This document shows, in pieces, positions 49,119-61,100 of a DNA stretch of 64,000 nt (position 1 is its first letter; every line of letters begins with the position of its first letter). The translations under genes and the position numbers were made by a program. The notes under the pieces were generated by a model. That model did not search any database and was not told the DNA's origin. It saw only the letters and a program-made list of their open reading frames with translations. The DNA lies in contig CP136890.1 in NCBI GenBank assembly GCA_034359265.1, positions 82,175,501 to 82,239,500 of the forward strand, given 5' to 3'. Origin of the DNA: Canna indica (taxonomy: Eukaryota > Streptophyta > Magnoliopsida > Zingiberales > Cannaceae).

Positions 49119-50695
49119 TGTAAGCCGAATGACCTACACAAGGGGGGTGAATAGCGTGTTTACCAATATTTTGCCTAAATTTGATTTTAATCAGTTTCTT
49201 ACAACTTAGGCACAAACACAATTAAACTTGATAAATACAAAAGTGAGTTAAGTAAATAAGAGCACACATAATCAAACAATGCTAACACAATGAATTTATA
49301 ATGGTTCGGTCAAAATGCCTACTCCACTACCTAAGCATCATCGCTCTCACACATAAAATAGTAGATATAGAGATCCTTACAATGAGGACTTTTCACAGAA
49401 AAGTCTATGGTCTCACAGCGAAGGCACTTTTACACCTGGAAGTCTTCGCCTTCCTACCGAGAGTACTTTCCCATCTCACTCTCTCTAAGTACACTCTAAT
49501 CCTAGATTACACTGGTGGAATTAAGCCTCAACACCAAGACAACCACCACACTCAATCAACCTAGCACCCTAGGTTTACACACTCGAGTAAACAAGAAAAA
49601 AATAGCGAATTCTAGCTCCTCTTGATGCCTTTGATGGTGAATCAATGAAGTCAAGGCTTACTCAAGAGATGAGAGATCAAAACTAGGTTTTACACAAAGG
49701 ATGACTCAATCAAGCTTAGGGATAATCACAAGATGACTCGAGATTAAGATGAAGAATGATCAGTAACAGCTAAGGAAGGCAGCTAGGGTCTCCAATATAT
49801 AGAGGAGCAGAAGGAGACTCGGATGAAAGCACCACTCAACGACTCAAAAAATAGTCGTTGAGTTTTGCCGGTCGATCCTTCGATCGCAGGTTCGGTCGAT
49901 CGAACCTTCAGTCAGATGTCGACTGAAAGCCTACTGTGGGTTTCTGACTGAGTTTGATCGCTCGTTAGTTGTGGGTCAAGCGATCGACCATTCGACCGGA
50001 CCTTCGGCCGAAACTGCACCGAATGTAGTTTTTAGCAAGGTTTGATCTCTCACAAGTGTTATTTAACATTTCTTAACATTATTTAACTTTAAAACATAAA
50101 TGTTAAATAAGTATTACCTCCCATTTGGATTCAATAAAAATATCTAAAAAATTAAAATCCTTAAGAATCAAAATCTAACTTTCGGAGTCTAGTACAAATT
50201 TGTGAAAATAAAAAAATTTATAATCTCCCGGGTCAAATATGGATAGGTTAAAGGTTTTCAAAAATTCCTTTAAAATAGGTCTTTAACTTATTTCTACCTA
50301 AGGAACAATTACTAGGACTTTTGGTGCTAAGGAGATGTCTAAATCATATAAACCTCCAAGGAGCTCCCTAGACTATGAAAATTTCTGGTTCATTTTCTGA
50401 TTTTCTTGGTTTTCATGTTTTGGGTCCGGGTTTCGGTTTTTGGGTTTCTTTGCATCACATTGAGGATTTTACATTTGATCTAGATACACTAGACCTAGAC
50501 TCAAAATTGTCGATGAATCTCGAGCGTTGACGAGCGTCCTTATTGATTTCTTTGATTTTTTTGATTTTCCCAATCGGGGACGTCGCACGCAAACCAATAT
50601 GGAACATGGAAATATTTCTCCACGAAACCATTAGTTCTATGTTTGTTATCAACAAAACCGAGATTAAGACCTAGGTTGAAATCCTTAGGCCAACA
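49119..50695 (-). mobile_element. Solo LTR B
   Basis: On the minus strand it begins TGTTGGCCTAAGGATTTC at 50695 and ends CGGCTTACA at 49119. 1,577 bp. Flanks TAAAG (49114-49118) and TGGAG (50696-50700) agree at 3 of 5 positions, so they may be an aged duplication. The end block 'attcaccccccttgtgtagg' is shared with LTR A, its closest relative here. Confidence 0.75.
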
Positions 50696-50752
50696 TGGAG
50701 CTGGCGCCAGTTTTCGGTAAATCGGCGCCTATACAAACACCGGTTTCTAGAA

Positions 50753-51040
50753 TTTTTCAAAATGATACGCGAAATTATTTTATATCTATTAATAAAATAA
50801 TTTTTACTTATTTCATAATGTCATATTTATAATCCCACATCGATAAAAATTATTTTTTAAATTACTCTTAATTATTATAAATATCATATTTATAGTCCCA
50901 TATCATTTAATTTTTTTTCTATTACTTTTAAATACTATAAATATCTTGATAACTTCAAATTTTTTACCAACTTATAAAATATAAATAATAATCTTAAATA
51001 TCATATTACTATAATATTTAAGATTATTATATATTTAATA
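50753..51040. other. AT-rich spacer with short repeats
   Basis: Variants of 'ataaatatcatatttatagtccca' occur two or three times. Non-coding. Confidence 0.5.
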
Positions 51041-51075
51041 AACTTGTCCTCGGGTATCTTGCCCGAGGACAAGTT
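51041..51075. other. Perfect 14-bp hairpin
   Basis: Arms AACTTGTCCTCGGG and CCCGAGGACAAGTT with a 7-nt spacer (TATCTTG). It lies at the switch from AT-rich spacer to the gypsy-related sequence. Confidence 0.85.
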
Positions 51076-51489
51076 TGTGATTAAGTACTTGGATCGACAT
51101 TGCCCCTTTCGTTCCCTTTTCTTGTAGGGAATTACTGAGGTGGGACCGGGACGAGTCCTCGGTCTTGAGATATAATAAGTAAGTTTGGGGGATTGTAAGG
51201 TGTTGTTACCTTGGCTATTTCGAGCGCGTTGATTTGAAATTTCTTTGGTGCAGGTGGAATGTCTTCGATGCTGAATGAACCATCCCTTCGTGCTCAGCTG
51301 TAGGAGTTATCCTGGCAAGCGATAAAGGAAAAAGGCCGTTGGTGGATGTCTCTCCTCCTTTGCTTTTGACGAAGCCATCACAGGCTTCGGGGGTCGATCA
51401 GGTCGCGTGTATCTTTTGATTCCCTGACTCCTCCTTGCTCTCCTATGAAGCGAAAAAAGAGAGCCGAGGGTCTGCCTCTTCAAGAAGTC

Positions 51490-52263
51490 ATCTTTCTCGT
51501 GGAGGTTGTGGTTACGGCGCCGGAGATGGCGGCAGTGTAGGAGGCTCTGCTGGCAGAGCAGCATCCCTCTGTGGCTCCTCGTCATAGTCAGTGTTTCACG
51601 CTTGGCATTGAGACGAGCTTACCCAAGGGAGCGGGCACATCACAACATATTAAAGCTTCTGTCCAGGAGTTGTCCGAGGCTTGGGCTCGGGAGAATGAGT
51701 TACTGAAGGCCAAGCTGGCAGGAATGAGGAAGGCCTTTGAGGTGAAAGACCGTGAGATCAAGCTTCTTAATTCTATTGTTTCTAAATCCACCTCTCAGGC
51801 GAGGGAAGCCTAGGATATGTTTGATGGCCTGAGAGCGGAGTTGGGTAAACTCCATCATGATCTTGGTACAGCCGCTGAGGTGGAGTCCTGGTTGAAGGCC
51901 GAGGCTGAAGTTGCCCGAGCAAAGACTGAAAGATTGAAAGGAAAGGTGCAAGAGCTTGAAGGCGAGGTCTATCATTATCAGGATGCGACCGTCATGTTGT
52001 ATGTTGATGGTTTTGAAAGGGCATTGGAGCAGGTCAAATTTCTTCGCTTGGAGGCTGACTTCTCTAAAGTTGGGTGGTTCAAAGTGGTTAGGGAGGGTGC
52101 CCTGGTTGATCTTGAGGTGGAGATGGAGGCTCCTATACCGGCCGAGGGGGAGCCTACAGTTACCACTTTTGAGTCGTGCCCTCTCCCAACAACAGTGGTT
52201 GAGGTTTCAAGGGACGATGTCCCTCGTGTGTCTGCCGAGGTTTCTCCTGCTCTCCATCAGTAA
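51490..52263 (+). pseudogene. Coiled-coil ORF of a gypsy-type element, antisense to gag-pro
   Basis: One frame from about 51571 to 52263 with a single internal TAG (51811-51813). It is rich in Glu, Lys, Ala and Leu heptads (SEAWARENELLKAKLAGMRK, AEAEVARAKTERLKGKVQEL), predicting a long coiled coil, then an acidic Pro/Thr tail. Such proteins are often annotated as putative gypsy-type transposon proteins. The nearby gag and protease lie on the opposite strand, so this may be the antisense extra ORF described in Tat/Retand-lineage gypsy elements. No host function is suggested. Confidence 0.5.
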
Positions 52264-52653
52264 GTTGATGTCTTGGGAATTGCCCGCATGTGGGCCACAT
52301 ATGATACTATGACGGCCTTTTATGGATTGCCACCCCTTGAGGGCATTTGACATGGTTGCCCCTTTATGGGTTGGTAATTGCACCTCTGGGCATCTAATTG
52401 CTTTATTTTGTGTTTCTATTGGTTGCGAGTTGAATATCTCGGTGGGTGTCGCTGACCTCTGGTTGATCTTCTGGGTAATAATGCGTGCCCGATGGTCAGT
52501 AGGATTAGGGGATGTTCTGGTGTTCTTTGGCCTGTGGTGGTTGGTTAGTGACCACTTCTGTGGTTTGCTCTTGGAGATCAAGCTCCTGTCACAAATAGAG
52601 TTAGGATCGAAATTACCTTTTCGGTAGTAATTGGCGATTGTCGGGGTAGCTAT
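52264..52653. other. Gypsy-related non-coding stretch
   Basis: Open frames on both strands are short and unrecognised. Base composition matches the neighbouring retroelement sequence. Confidence 0.4.
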
Positions 52654-53876
52654 GGCGGCTAAGGCCGAGGACCTTGCCTAGGGTCAAGACGAGTTCACAT
52701 GAAGCATAAGGCAAGACCGTGTTGGGGGTCATTGAGAGCGTGAGAGCTCGATAGTGGCATTGAGGCCAAGGACCACACTTGGAAGTGCTGAGGGCGTGAG
52801 AGCCCAAGAGCGGCGATTGAGGCTGAGAATCGCGCTTGGGGTCAAGTCGAGCTCGCGGGGAGCGTAAAGTAGGACCGTTCTTGGGATCACTGAGAGCCTG
52901 AGAGTTCAATAGTGGCGTTGAGGCTGAGGACCATGCTTGGGAGTGTTGAGGGCGTGAGAGCCCGAGAGCAGCGACTGAGGCCGAGGACCGCGCTTAGGGA
53001 TGACAATATTACCCGTACTCGCGGATACCCGCGGATATTTACTCGACACGGGTTGGATATGGGGAACATATTATACCCACGGGTATGGATATAAATTTTT
53101 ACACATTTAATAAATGGGTACGGGTAAGGATACAATACTATCCACACCCGCGGATACCTGATACCCGCCAATATACATGAAATATTACATTTATAATTTT
53201 ATATATTAATATCTAATGTGAAGTTTAAAAATAAATCTAAATCATCTATTCATTAGATTTCATTTATCTAATTTTATCAATTTTCTGATTTTAGTTGAAA
53301 GTTCTTTGGATTTAAATTTAATGTTGCATAAATGATTATTGCTATTTCTTAAGACAATTTTATGGTTTAAAATTTAATTATTACGTAGTTTATTTTATGG
53401 ATTTATGTTTCTCAATCAAGTCATTAGTAGTGGTGAAATGAGAATTGTTGATGGTATAGTATTATAATAATAAAAAAATTTGTCATATATTAAATGGGTA
53501 TCCGTGGATATCCGCGGGTATCAATTACCTGCGAGGGGATGGGTGGTGGATACCCATCGCAGGTGCGCGTGCGGGTATGGGAGACGAGTTTAGTAAATGA
53601 GTGCGAGTGCGGGTGTGGCACTATCCGCCCCGAACCTGCCCCGTTGACATCCCTAACTGCGCTTGGGGCCAAGCCGAGCTCGTAGGGAGCATAAAGTAAG
53701 ACCATGCTTGGGGTCGCTGAGAGCATGGAAGCTCGATAGTGGCGCTGAGCCGAGGACCATGCTTGCGAGTGATGAGGGCGTGAGAGCCCGAGAGAGCTCG
53801 ATAGTGGCGCTTATGCCGAGGACCATGCTTGAAAGTGTTGAGGGCATGAGAGCCCGAGAGGGGCGAGATTCCTGTC
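52654..53876. repeat. Tandem array, ~157-bp composite unit, interrupted by a MITE
   Basis: Units begin near 52654, 52812 and 52968 and resume after the MITE at 53656. Shared blocks are 'gag(g/c)ccgaggaccatgctt', 'gagggcgtgagagccc(g/a)agag' and 'gagctcg(c/t)(g/a)gggagc'. Frames through it are repetitive and not taken as genes. Confidence 0.75.
52995..53655. mobile_element. hAT-type MITE, copy 1
   Basis: Ends TAGGGATGACAA ... TTGACATCCCTA, flanked by ACCGCGCT (52987-52994) and ACTGCGCT (53656-53663), matching at 7 of 8 bp. The interior near both ends is rich in 'acccgcggatacc' units. 661 bp, no transposase. Confidence 0.85.
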
Positions 53877-54298
53877 ATAAGTTATTGGATGTCTGTCTAC
53901 CGGTAGTAGGTTTCCTGGGTGAATACACAGAGTTGTGAAAAAAAGGGGAGTTATCTTTATTAAATGCGAAAGAAACTGGTAATACAGTAGAGTTCTCCCG
54001 AGCGAGGTGCTCGGCTCGTGCGTGGTTGTGCTTGACTAAGGCTTTAAAAGGAGGAACCTGGGTGTCGTCCATTGGTGGCTGAAGGTGAGCGGGCTGCTTC
54101 TGGCCTAGGCGAGCTCTAATTCATATCATTTATCTGGGTGGTGCTCAGTTTTTGAGTTACCTACTGGTCAGGGTAGCTTTTGAGCTCTCTCGCTTGGGTT
54201 CGGCTTGGGAGTCATCGACAGTTGTTTGTCGAGGAATACCGAGAGCTTCTGGTGGGACATAGCGCATGGTTCCTCACTTGTCTTAGTTGTCCTTTGGT

Positions 54299-54532
54299 TT
54301 AGGGTTCGTTGTAGCACCAACATGCTTCTTTCTGGTCGGCGTGGAGTACCCCCACTTTCATCTTCGAAACTGGGAATTTGAGCACAATGTGGGGAGTCGA
54401 TATGGTAGCTCCTAGGTTGTTCAGTGAGGGTCGTCCCAAAATCATGTGATAGGGACTAGGGATGTCGATGACCAGGTATTGCACGTCGATCGTCTTTGCC
54501 TTCAGTTGGGAGTTGAACAAAACTTCAGACAT
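54299..54532 (-). pseudogene. Ty3/gypsy protease fragment
   Basis: Contains YLVIDIPSPYHMILGRPSL, NNLGATISTPHIVLKFP and HADQKEACWCY, the C-terminal half of the retropepsin-like domain in plant gypsy polyproteins. The N-terminal part with the active aspartate is not in frame here. The fragment lies downstream of gag on the same strand, as expected for gag-pro order. Confidence 0.8.
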
Positions 54533-54876
54533 TGACCAATTTTCTCGAGAAATCTACGAGGTCCTCAACCATACAGAACTTCGGGGCTATGATGGTGGGC
54601 CTCTGTAGGCGAGCAGTTCTGTTGATCGCATGATGAGGGATCTTTTCCTGGTCGAACTTGTCTCGCCTCCTCCCCCGAATCACCAGCTATATAGTCGATG
54701 ACTCCATGAACCTCATTAGTTGGCCGATTAGTTCTGTCGTTGGCTCGCTAACCTCCGGGGTGGCCATTCCCGTCCCATCCACATCCTCTCCGTGCTTAAT
54801 ATATATATTGATTGAGTCATCCAGCACGGAACAAATCCTCAATCTGATCTCCCAGCACCATGTAGTCTTCGGTGGT

Positions 54877-55403
54877 TAAGGATGGCAAAAAAATCCGTTT
54901 AGGTGGGTACCCACGGGTATTTACCCGTTTATGACGGGTATGGGGGGTAATATTCTACCCGCGGAGATTTCGCGGGTAATTTTTATTACTCATTTAATAT
55001 ACGGGGCGGGTACGAGTATTATAGTACCCGTACCCGTGGGTACCCGTGATCCATGAGAATTAGTAAATTACATAATTACCATTGTACATATACTAAAAAA
55101 TAGTTTATACTTGAAATTGTTATCAAAATATTGTGTGTATATTTGAAGTGTATTTAATTGTTTATATTTGAAGTTGTTAACTTGTTATCAAAATATTACA
55201 ATTTATAATTTTTTAAAGTGTCATGGGTAATTAAATGGGTACCCGTCAATATTCGTGGTTATCCGTCCTCCCGCGGGTAATTAAATGGGTACTCATTTTT
55301 GATACCCGCGGGGAATAAATGGGTAGCGGGTACTCGTTTATTTCGTGGGGGTGGGTAGCGGATAGGCACACCCCGTACCCGTCCCACCCCGTTGACATCC
55401 CTA
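54877..55403. mobile_element. hAT-type MITE, copy 2
   Basis: Ends TAAGGATGGCAA ... TTGACATCCCTA with a perfect 8-bp duplication TCGGTGGT (54869-54876 and 55404-55411). The interior is rich in 'gggtacccgcgggta' units like copy 1, but the middle differs. 527 bp. It splits the gypsy sequence between gag and protease. Confidence 0.9.
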
Positions 55404-56160
55404 TCGGTGGTATGCCCGTAGGTGTCTTGGAATGCACACCTCTTGTTTTTATCAGCGTTTGGTGGAAATTTTTGTTTTTCGACGTTAACGCGGTGTTTGA
55501 GAAGATTAAGTTAGAAATTTCTAGGAGAATAGCCTCCTTTTTCGCATTGAGCAGAGTGAACTTCACGTATCTAGCGCTCGGTCGAGGTGACGACTTTGCT
55601 CTCTTGTTGTTATCTCGATCGTGGTGATCTCGATCTTCACCTTTCTTGTCGGACTTTTTGGACTTCTTTTCATCGGTACCATCTTTGGCGGTTTGCTTGT
55701 TGGCCTTTTTGGCTTCTCGGAGTTCTTCCATCTCTATATAACACACGGCTCGCTCTCGGAACTTGGCCATGCTTTTTGGTTAAGTCCGGGCTTCATACCG
55801 TGTTTGAGAAAGTATAACTCGACATGTGGGTCGAGGTTGCAAATCTCCATGGCCACGACCTCTTCAGGTAATCTCTCAGTGGCTCATATTGTCCCTGCTT
55901 GATGTAATGAAGAGAGTACTTATCTGTCTTGAAGTACATCCGTGATGAGAAAAACTGATTGGTGAAGGCTTGGGAGAGCTCATAGAAGGTGTGTACCAAC
56001 CCAGCCGGTAAGGTGGAGAACCAAAGTAGTGTGACCTTCTCCAAAAAGGTTGGAAAGGCTCGGCAAAGGATAGAGTAGGTTGCGCCATTGAAGAGCATAA
56101 TTGACCTGAACATTGTCAGGTGAGTGGTCGGTTCGCCCGTGCCGTCGTAGGGCTAGAGTG
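55404..56160 (-). pseudogene. Ty3/gypsy gag fragment
   Basis: Minus-strand frames 56113-55793 and 55770-55404. The first holds the Retrotrans_gag fold (CRAFPTFLEKVTLLWFSTLP, SQAFTNQFFSS, QGQYEPLRDYL). The second is the basic linker (KKSKKSDKKGEDRDHHDRDN). A frame change separates them. This gag type fits the Tat-like gypsy lineage (inference). Confidence 0.8.
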
Positions 56161-56480
56161 TGGTTGGCAGCTCGAACTTGTCAAGGAGACGGATTGCCAT
56201 AATATGCTCGGTGAAAGGTCCCTAGTCAATGGTAGGAGAGGTACGATCTCCGTGACCTTGGTTTCCTTCTCCTCTCTCTGATGGTGCGTATGGGAGACTT
56301 CATTCCGAAAGGCAGAGGTCAGCCTCTCGGTTCTCTCCGGGTGTTGCTCCCTTGGTTTCTTTTCTGCCTCGATCTCGACTGTTAAGCTTTAGTTTTGTGC
56401 TTGGAGGTTAGCGATCATACAACACAATTCTTCTGGTGAAGGATTGGCGGGTACTGGAGTGTCACTCCTCGTCGTGTTAG
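56161..56480. other. Gypsy-related flank before the third CACTA
   Basis: Continues the gag region upstream on the minus strand; no clear domain. Ends at the CACTA terminus. Confidence 0.4.
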
Positions 56481-56499
56481 CACTACTAGAAACATGTTA

Positions 56500-56960
56500 T
56501 TCAGCAACGGCGATCAGCAATGGTCGATCAGGCCGTTGCAATTTCTAACGGCGTTCTTACGATCTCTCGTGCCATTGTAGATGTGATATATCTGCAACGG
56601 CTTTGTTACGGCTGCTCGAGCCGTTGCTAACAAGTGGATGGCGCGAACACGATGCACAAATGAAATAACTTATTTGCAATGGCTTACTAAAGGTCGCGAC
56701 GACCGTTGTTAATGATATTATCACATTAGCAACGGCTTAGTTACGGCAACTGCATTCGTCACTCTTTAGCCGATCGCGCGCTCGCGGCGTGAAAATAAAA
56801 TACTTATCAGCAAAGGCGTTGCAAAAGTCGTGTAGCCATTGTTGATGATGTTACTTATCAACAACGGCTTTCTAACAGAAGAGTGAGCCGTTGATCATGA
56901 TGTTACTTATCAGCAATGACTTTTTAACGGATGAGTGAGCCGTTGGTGATAAGTTTATTT
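56500..56960. repeat. Left subterminal repeats of the third CACTA
   Basis: About fifteen 'caacggct' or 'gccgttg' units in both orientations, such as 'ttgctaacggc' near 56625. They differ in sequence from those of the nested CACTA, so the families use different binding sites. Confidence 0.8.
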
Positions 56961-58186
56961 AACTCGACCCCGATCGTGCCTGCCCCTTTCCTCCTTCTTC
57001 TTTGCTTCTTCCGTCGCTGCTGTCGATCTCCGCCCGCCCGCCATCGTCGCCCGCCGACGCCACTCGCCGCCGCCGCCGCCCGCTTTAGGTAATTTTAGCA
57101 CCCCTCTCCTATTTATTGTAGAACTGACCGAAACCCTAGATTTTGGGTTTTTGCCGATGGCCGGAGCATTGTCCTGTGTCAGACATATGTAGGACATTGG
57201 ACTCTGACGTCGAAAATGTGAGTTAATATTTAGGGTTTTTTAAAATCCTATTTTTTTTTATTACTCTAATTAATTATCTATGTTAATTATTTACTGTTCA
57301 GATAAATTTTTCATATTTTAGATAAATTTTTCATGTTTTAGGTTAATTTTTGATGTTTAGACTAATCTTGGTTAAATGTTTAGATTATAATGTTTAATGT
57401 TTTTTTTTAATGTTAATTAGATTTAGATTTAGTTTTAGGTTAATAATCCATGTTAATTGTTTGCTGTTTAGATAATTTTTTCATATTTTAGATTAATTTT
57501 ACATGTTTTATGTTTAATTTTTCATGTTTAGATTAATCTAGGTTAAATGTTTAATGTTTAATGTTTAGATTTATTTTCATGTTTAGATTAATGTATTTTA
57601 ATGTTAATTAGATTTAGATTCAGTTTTAGTTTAGATTAATTTTAATGTTAATATTTAGATTTAGATTAATTAGAATCGTCCACTTTGGACTCGCGCTCGA
57701 ATCGTCAACTTTGGACTCGTGTCGGAATTGTCCACCATGGACTCGAATTGGCATCAAAAAATTTAGAAAATAATCATCCATCCGACGAGTTGATACATTT
57801 CACGTACGTATCGACGAGTCAGATATGATTTAGCAAAACCTTAGATTCGTTCGGGGGTTGTATGTTCGTGTAAAAGAAGTAGATGATCTTTTATTCAACG
57901 TACAATCCTTGAATTATCCCTAATTGGATAATTTGGGAACATAGTTATTTGTATTGCATTTAGTTTTTTCTTTTAACCGTTAATTCATTCTTAAATTTTG
58001 GCTATTGTATCTCTCTTGTTCTCCGATACGCGCCCAGATGATATGCGTATTCAGAGAACTGTAGGGAGATGCTGCCGAAATTTAGAATGAAGTTAGTGGT
58101 TAAAAGAAATACTTAGTGCAATATGAATAACATGAATCCCGAATGGAATAGGACGATCTCACCTATAAAGACATTTACTAAATAAA
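56961..58186. other. Leader region of the third CACTA
   Basis: A GC-rich stretch (56990-57085) ends at 'cgctttag|gtaatttt', which could be a 5' UTR exon and splice donor. An AT-rich stretch with repeated 'atgtttagatta' words follows. Confidence 0.4.
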
Positions 58187-61100
58187 TTGTCATTGATTGA
58201 CAGAATCATGTCGGACGATCGAAGTTGGATGTACCGACATTTTGATCGTGGAGCTTTAACGAATGAGTTTCGCTTAGGCGTAACTTACTTCCTAAATTTT
58301 GCCTATTCGAATCGGAAATTTGTTAGCGTCGGTGACAAAATCCGATGTCCATGCCGCATTTGCATGAATGCACGATTTCTGAATCAAGAAACTATCATTC
58401 TGCATCTGTATAGCAAATGATTTGCACCAAGATATTTTATATGGACTTGTCACGGGGAGTCACGTGAAGTCGGGAGTCGAGCAATCCTGTCGTTCAGACA
58501 CATAATGAATCTTCCTCTGCTGGTGTTTCTTCATCTAGTCCATCTAATCCGTATAGAATTATGATACTTGATAGTCTTAGGGGTCAACTCCAATTGAATG
58601 ATAATGTCCATCAGCTAGTTACTGAGATGTCAGTGCCACCAGATACTACATGTGTTGATGTCACAAAATTGCTATCAGAAGTACAACTGCGGTAGAGATT
58701 GAATTATCGAATAAAGAAGCCACAGAATTTTATGAGAAGTTGAAAGCTGCCGATGAACCTTTTTATGAGAATTGTTCTAAATACACTAGGTTTTCGGCAA
58801 TGACACAACTCTTGAACATCAAGACCGATTGTAATGTCAGCGGGATTGCGTGTGATCAAATTGCGGGATTGATTAATGGAATATTGCCTACAGATAACAA
58901 GTTTGAGCCAACATTTTATAAGACTAAAAAATTGATGAGAAAATTAGGGCTTGGGTACGAAAAAATACACGCGAAGCAAAATAACTGCATTTTATATTAT
59001 AAAGAAAATGTGCAGTTGGATAAATGTCCTGTATATGAACATCCTCGTTATAAGGAGAAGAAATCGGTCCGATAGAAAAATAACTCGTTTAAGGTGCTTC
59101 GGTATTTTCCACTGACACCGAGGCTTCAAAGATTATTCATGTCGGAAAAGATAGCCCCCTACATGAGTTGGCATGCAAGAAGTTGTGACAATATAATAAT
59201 GACTCATCCATCCGATAGTCAAGCATGAAAACATTTGGATAGATGTTTTCCTTCATTTGCTAGGGATACTAGAAATATCAAATTTGGATTATGCACGGAT
59301 GATTTTAATCTATTTGGTCATTCTATAACTCCTTATTCAATTTGGCCTATGTTGCTAACAGTTTATAATTTGCCGCCGTTAATGTGTATGAAAGATGAAT
59401 TTATTTATCTTTTGATTATTATTCCGGGTCCTAAGTGTCCGCGAAAATAAATTGACGTGTTTCTCAGACCCTTAATAGATGAATTAAAAATATTGTGGAC
59501 CGAGGGAGCTGTCACTTATGATTGTCACCGTAAGCAAAATTTTAATTCATAGGCTGTGGTCTTGTGGACAATCAATGATTTCCTGACCTACGACATATTG
59601 TTTGGTTAGAGCACTCACAGCTGACTCTCCTGTCTGTATTTTATGGAACACTCTAAATCATTTAGTCTTCAAAATGGATGAAAAATCTTATATTTTGATT
59701 GTCATCATCGATTCCTGCCGGCTAACCATCAGTATCGAATGAATCGTAATAAATTTACTAAGGGCAGAGTCAAAAGAGATGGGTCACCACCGATGTTGTT
59801 TGGTGAACAAATGTTAGCACATATTTTAGCACTTTTAAATATAATATTTGATCGGAATGAAAGAGTGTCGGGCTTTAGTCAAACACATAACTGGGTGAAA
59901 AAAGTATATTTTGAGAATTGCCGTATTGGAGTTCATTATTGATTCATCATAATTTGGATGTCATGTACATTGAAAAAAAATATGTTTCATAATATTTTCA
60001 ACACTTTGATGGATGTGTCCGAAAAAACTAAAGATAATGTCAAGGCCCGACATTATCTGAAAATACAATTTGTAAGAGGCCGGAGTTGGAGTTACAAGAG
60101 GTCAACGGACGATATCTGAAGCCGAATGCCCCGTATGTGTTAAATAAACAATAGATCAAAGATGTTTGTCAATGGATAAAAGAACTCATATTACCCGATG
60201 GATATGCCTCAAACTTATCTCGATGTGTGAACGTCGATGATTGTAAAATATCAGGGATGAAGAGCCACGATTACCATGTATTCATGCAGAGATTGTTTTC
60301 AATCGCATTTCGAGTTCTTCTACCTAATAATATTTGGGGTTTGTTGACTGAATTAAGTATATTTTTTAGAAATATTTGTGCAAATGTCATTCGAGTCGAA
60401 GATATGTCAGCACTTGAAAATAATATTGTTGAAATTATATGCAAGTTGAAGCAGTTTTTCCCTCCTGCCTTTTTTAACTCGATGGAACATCTACCAATAC
60501 ACTTGGCATACGAGGCACGAGTTGGTGGCCCCGTTCAATACCGGTGGATGTACTTATTTGAAAGACACATGAATCGTTTAAAGAACAAAGTAAAGAACAC
60601 TGCAGCTGTTGAAGGATCAATATCTGAATCATATATCATCCAACAAATTTTAACATTATGCTCATTTTACTTTGAATCGATAGTGCATACAAGATTTGAT
60701 TGTCTTCCACGTAACGACGATGGAGGAGTTCGACATTCAGATGGACGTTTAAATATATTATGTCACTCTGATCGTGCTTTTGGTTCTCGTCCATCTCGAC
60801 ACTTAAGCGACAAAGAGTATCATTTGACACAATTGTACGTATTACTCAACTGTCTAGAGATTGAACAATTCATTGAAATATTTGACATTGAGATGGTACA
60901 AAAATACTCTATTCACAACGATGAAGAATTAGAGAGATTACGGAATCATGATTTTCCTACTTGGATTTGGGCTTACAGCAAAGATCACAGAGCTGAAATA
61001 GATGAAAGAATATTTGAGTTTGTTAGTGAACCGTCGCGACTAGTGTTGTGTTATAGCGGATATTTTGTTAATGTGTATAAATTTCACACGGTTGAATATG

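Larger units (their letters stand above)
47551..50752. mobile_element. Possible short CACTA-like element split by two solo LTRs
   Basis: With both LTRs removed, about 160 bp remain: left 'ctattagaaaccgacacctg', right 'aaacaccggtttctagaa' (inverse of the left), and internal 'aaatcggcgcc(t/a)' motifs in both orientations. This looks like a small foldback element with CACTA-type ends (CACTATTAGAAACCG expected). The ends are degenerate, so this is tentative. Confidence 0.35.

Noticed and set aside
52654..53876. Satellite or centromere-type array
   Set aside because: Only about 3-4 units and embedded in a gypsy remnant, so it is a local tandem expansion.
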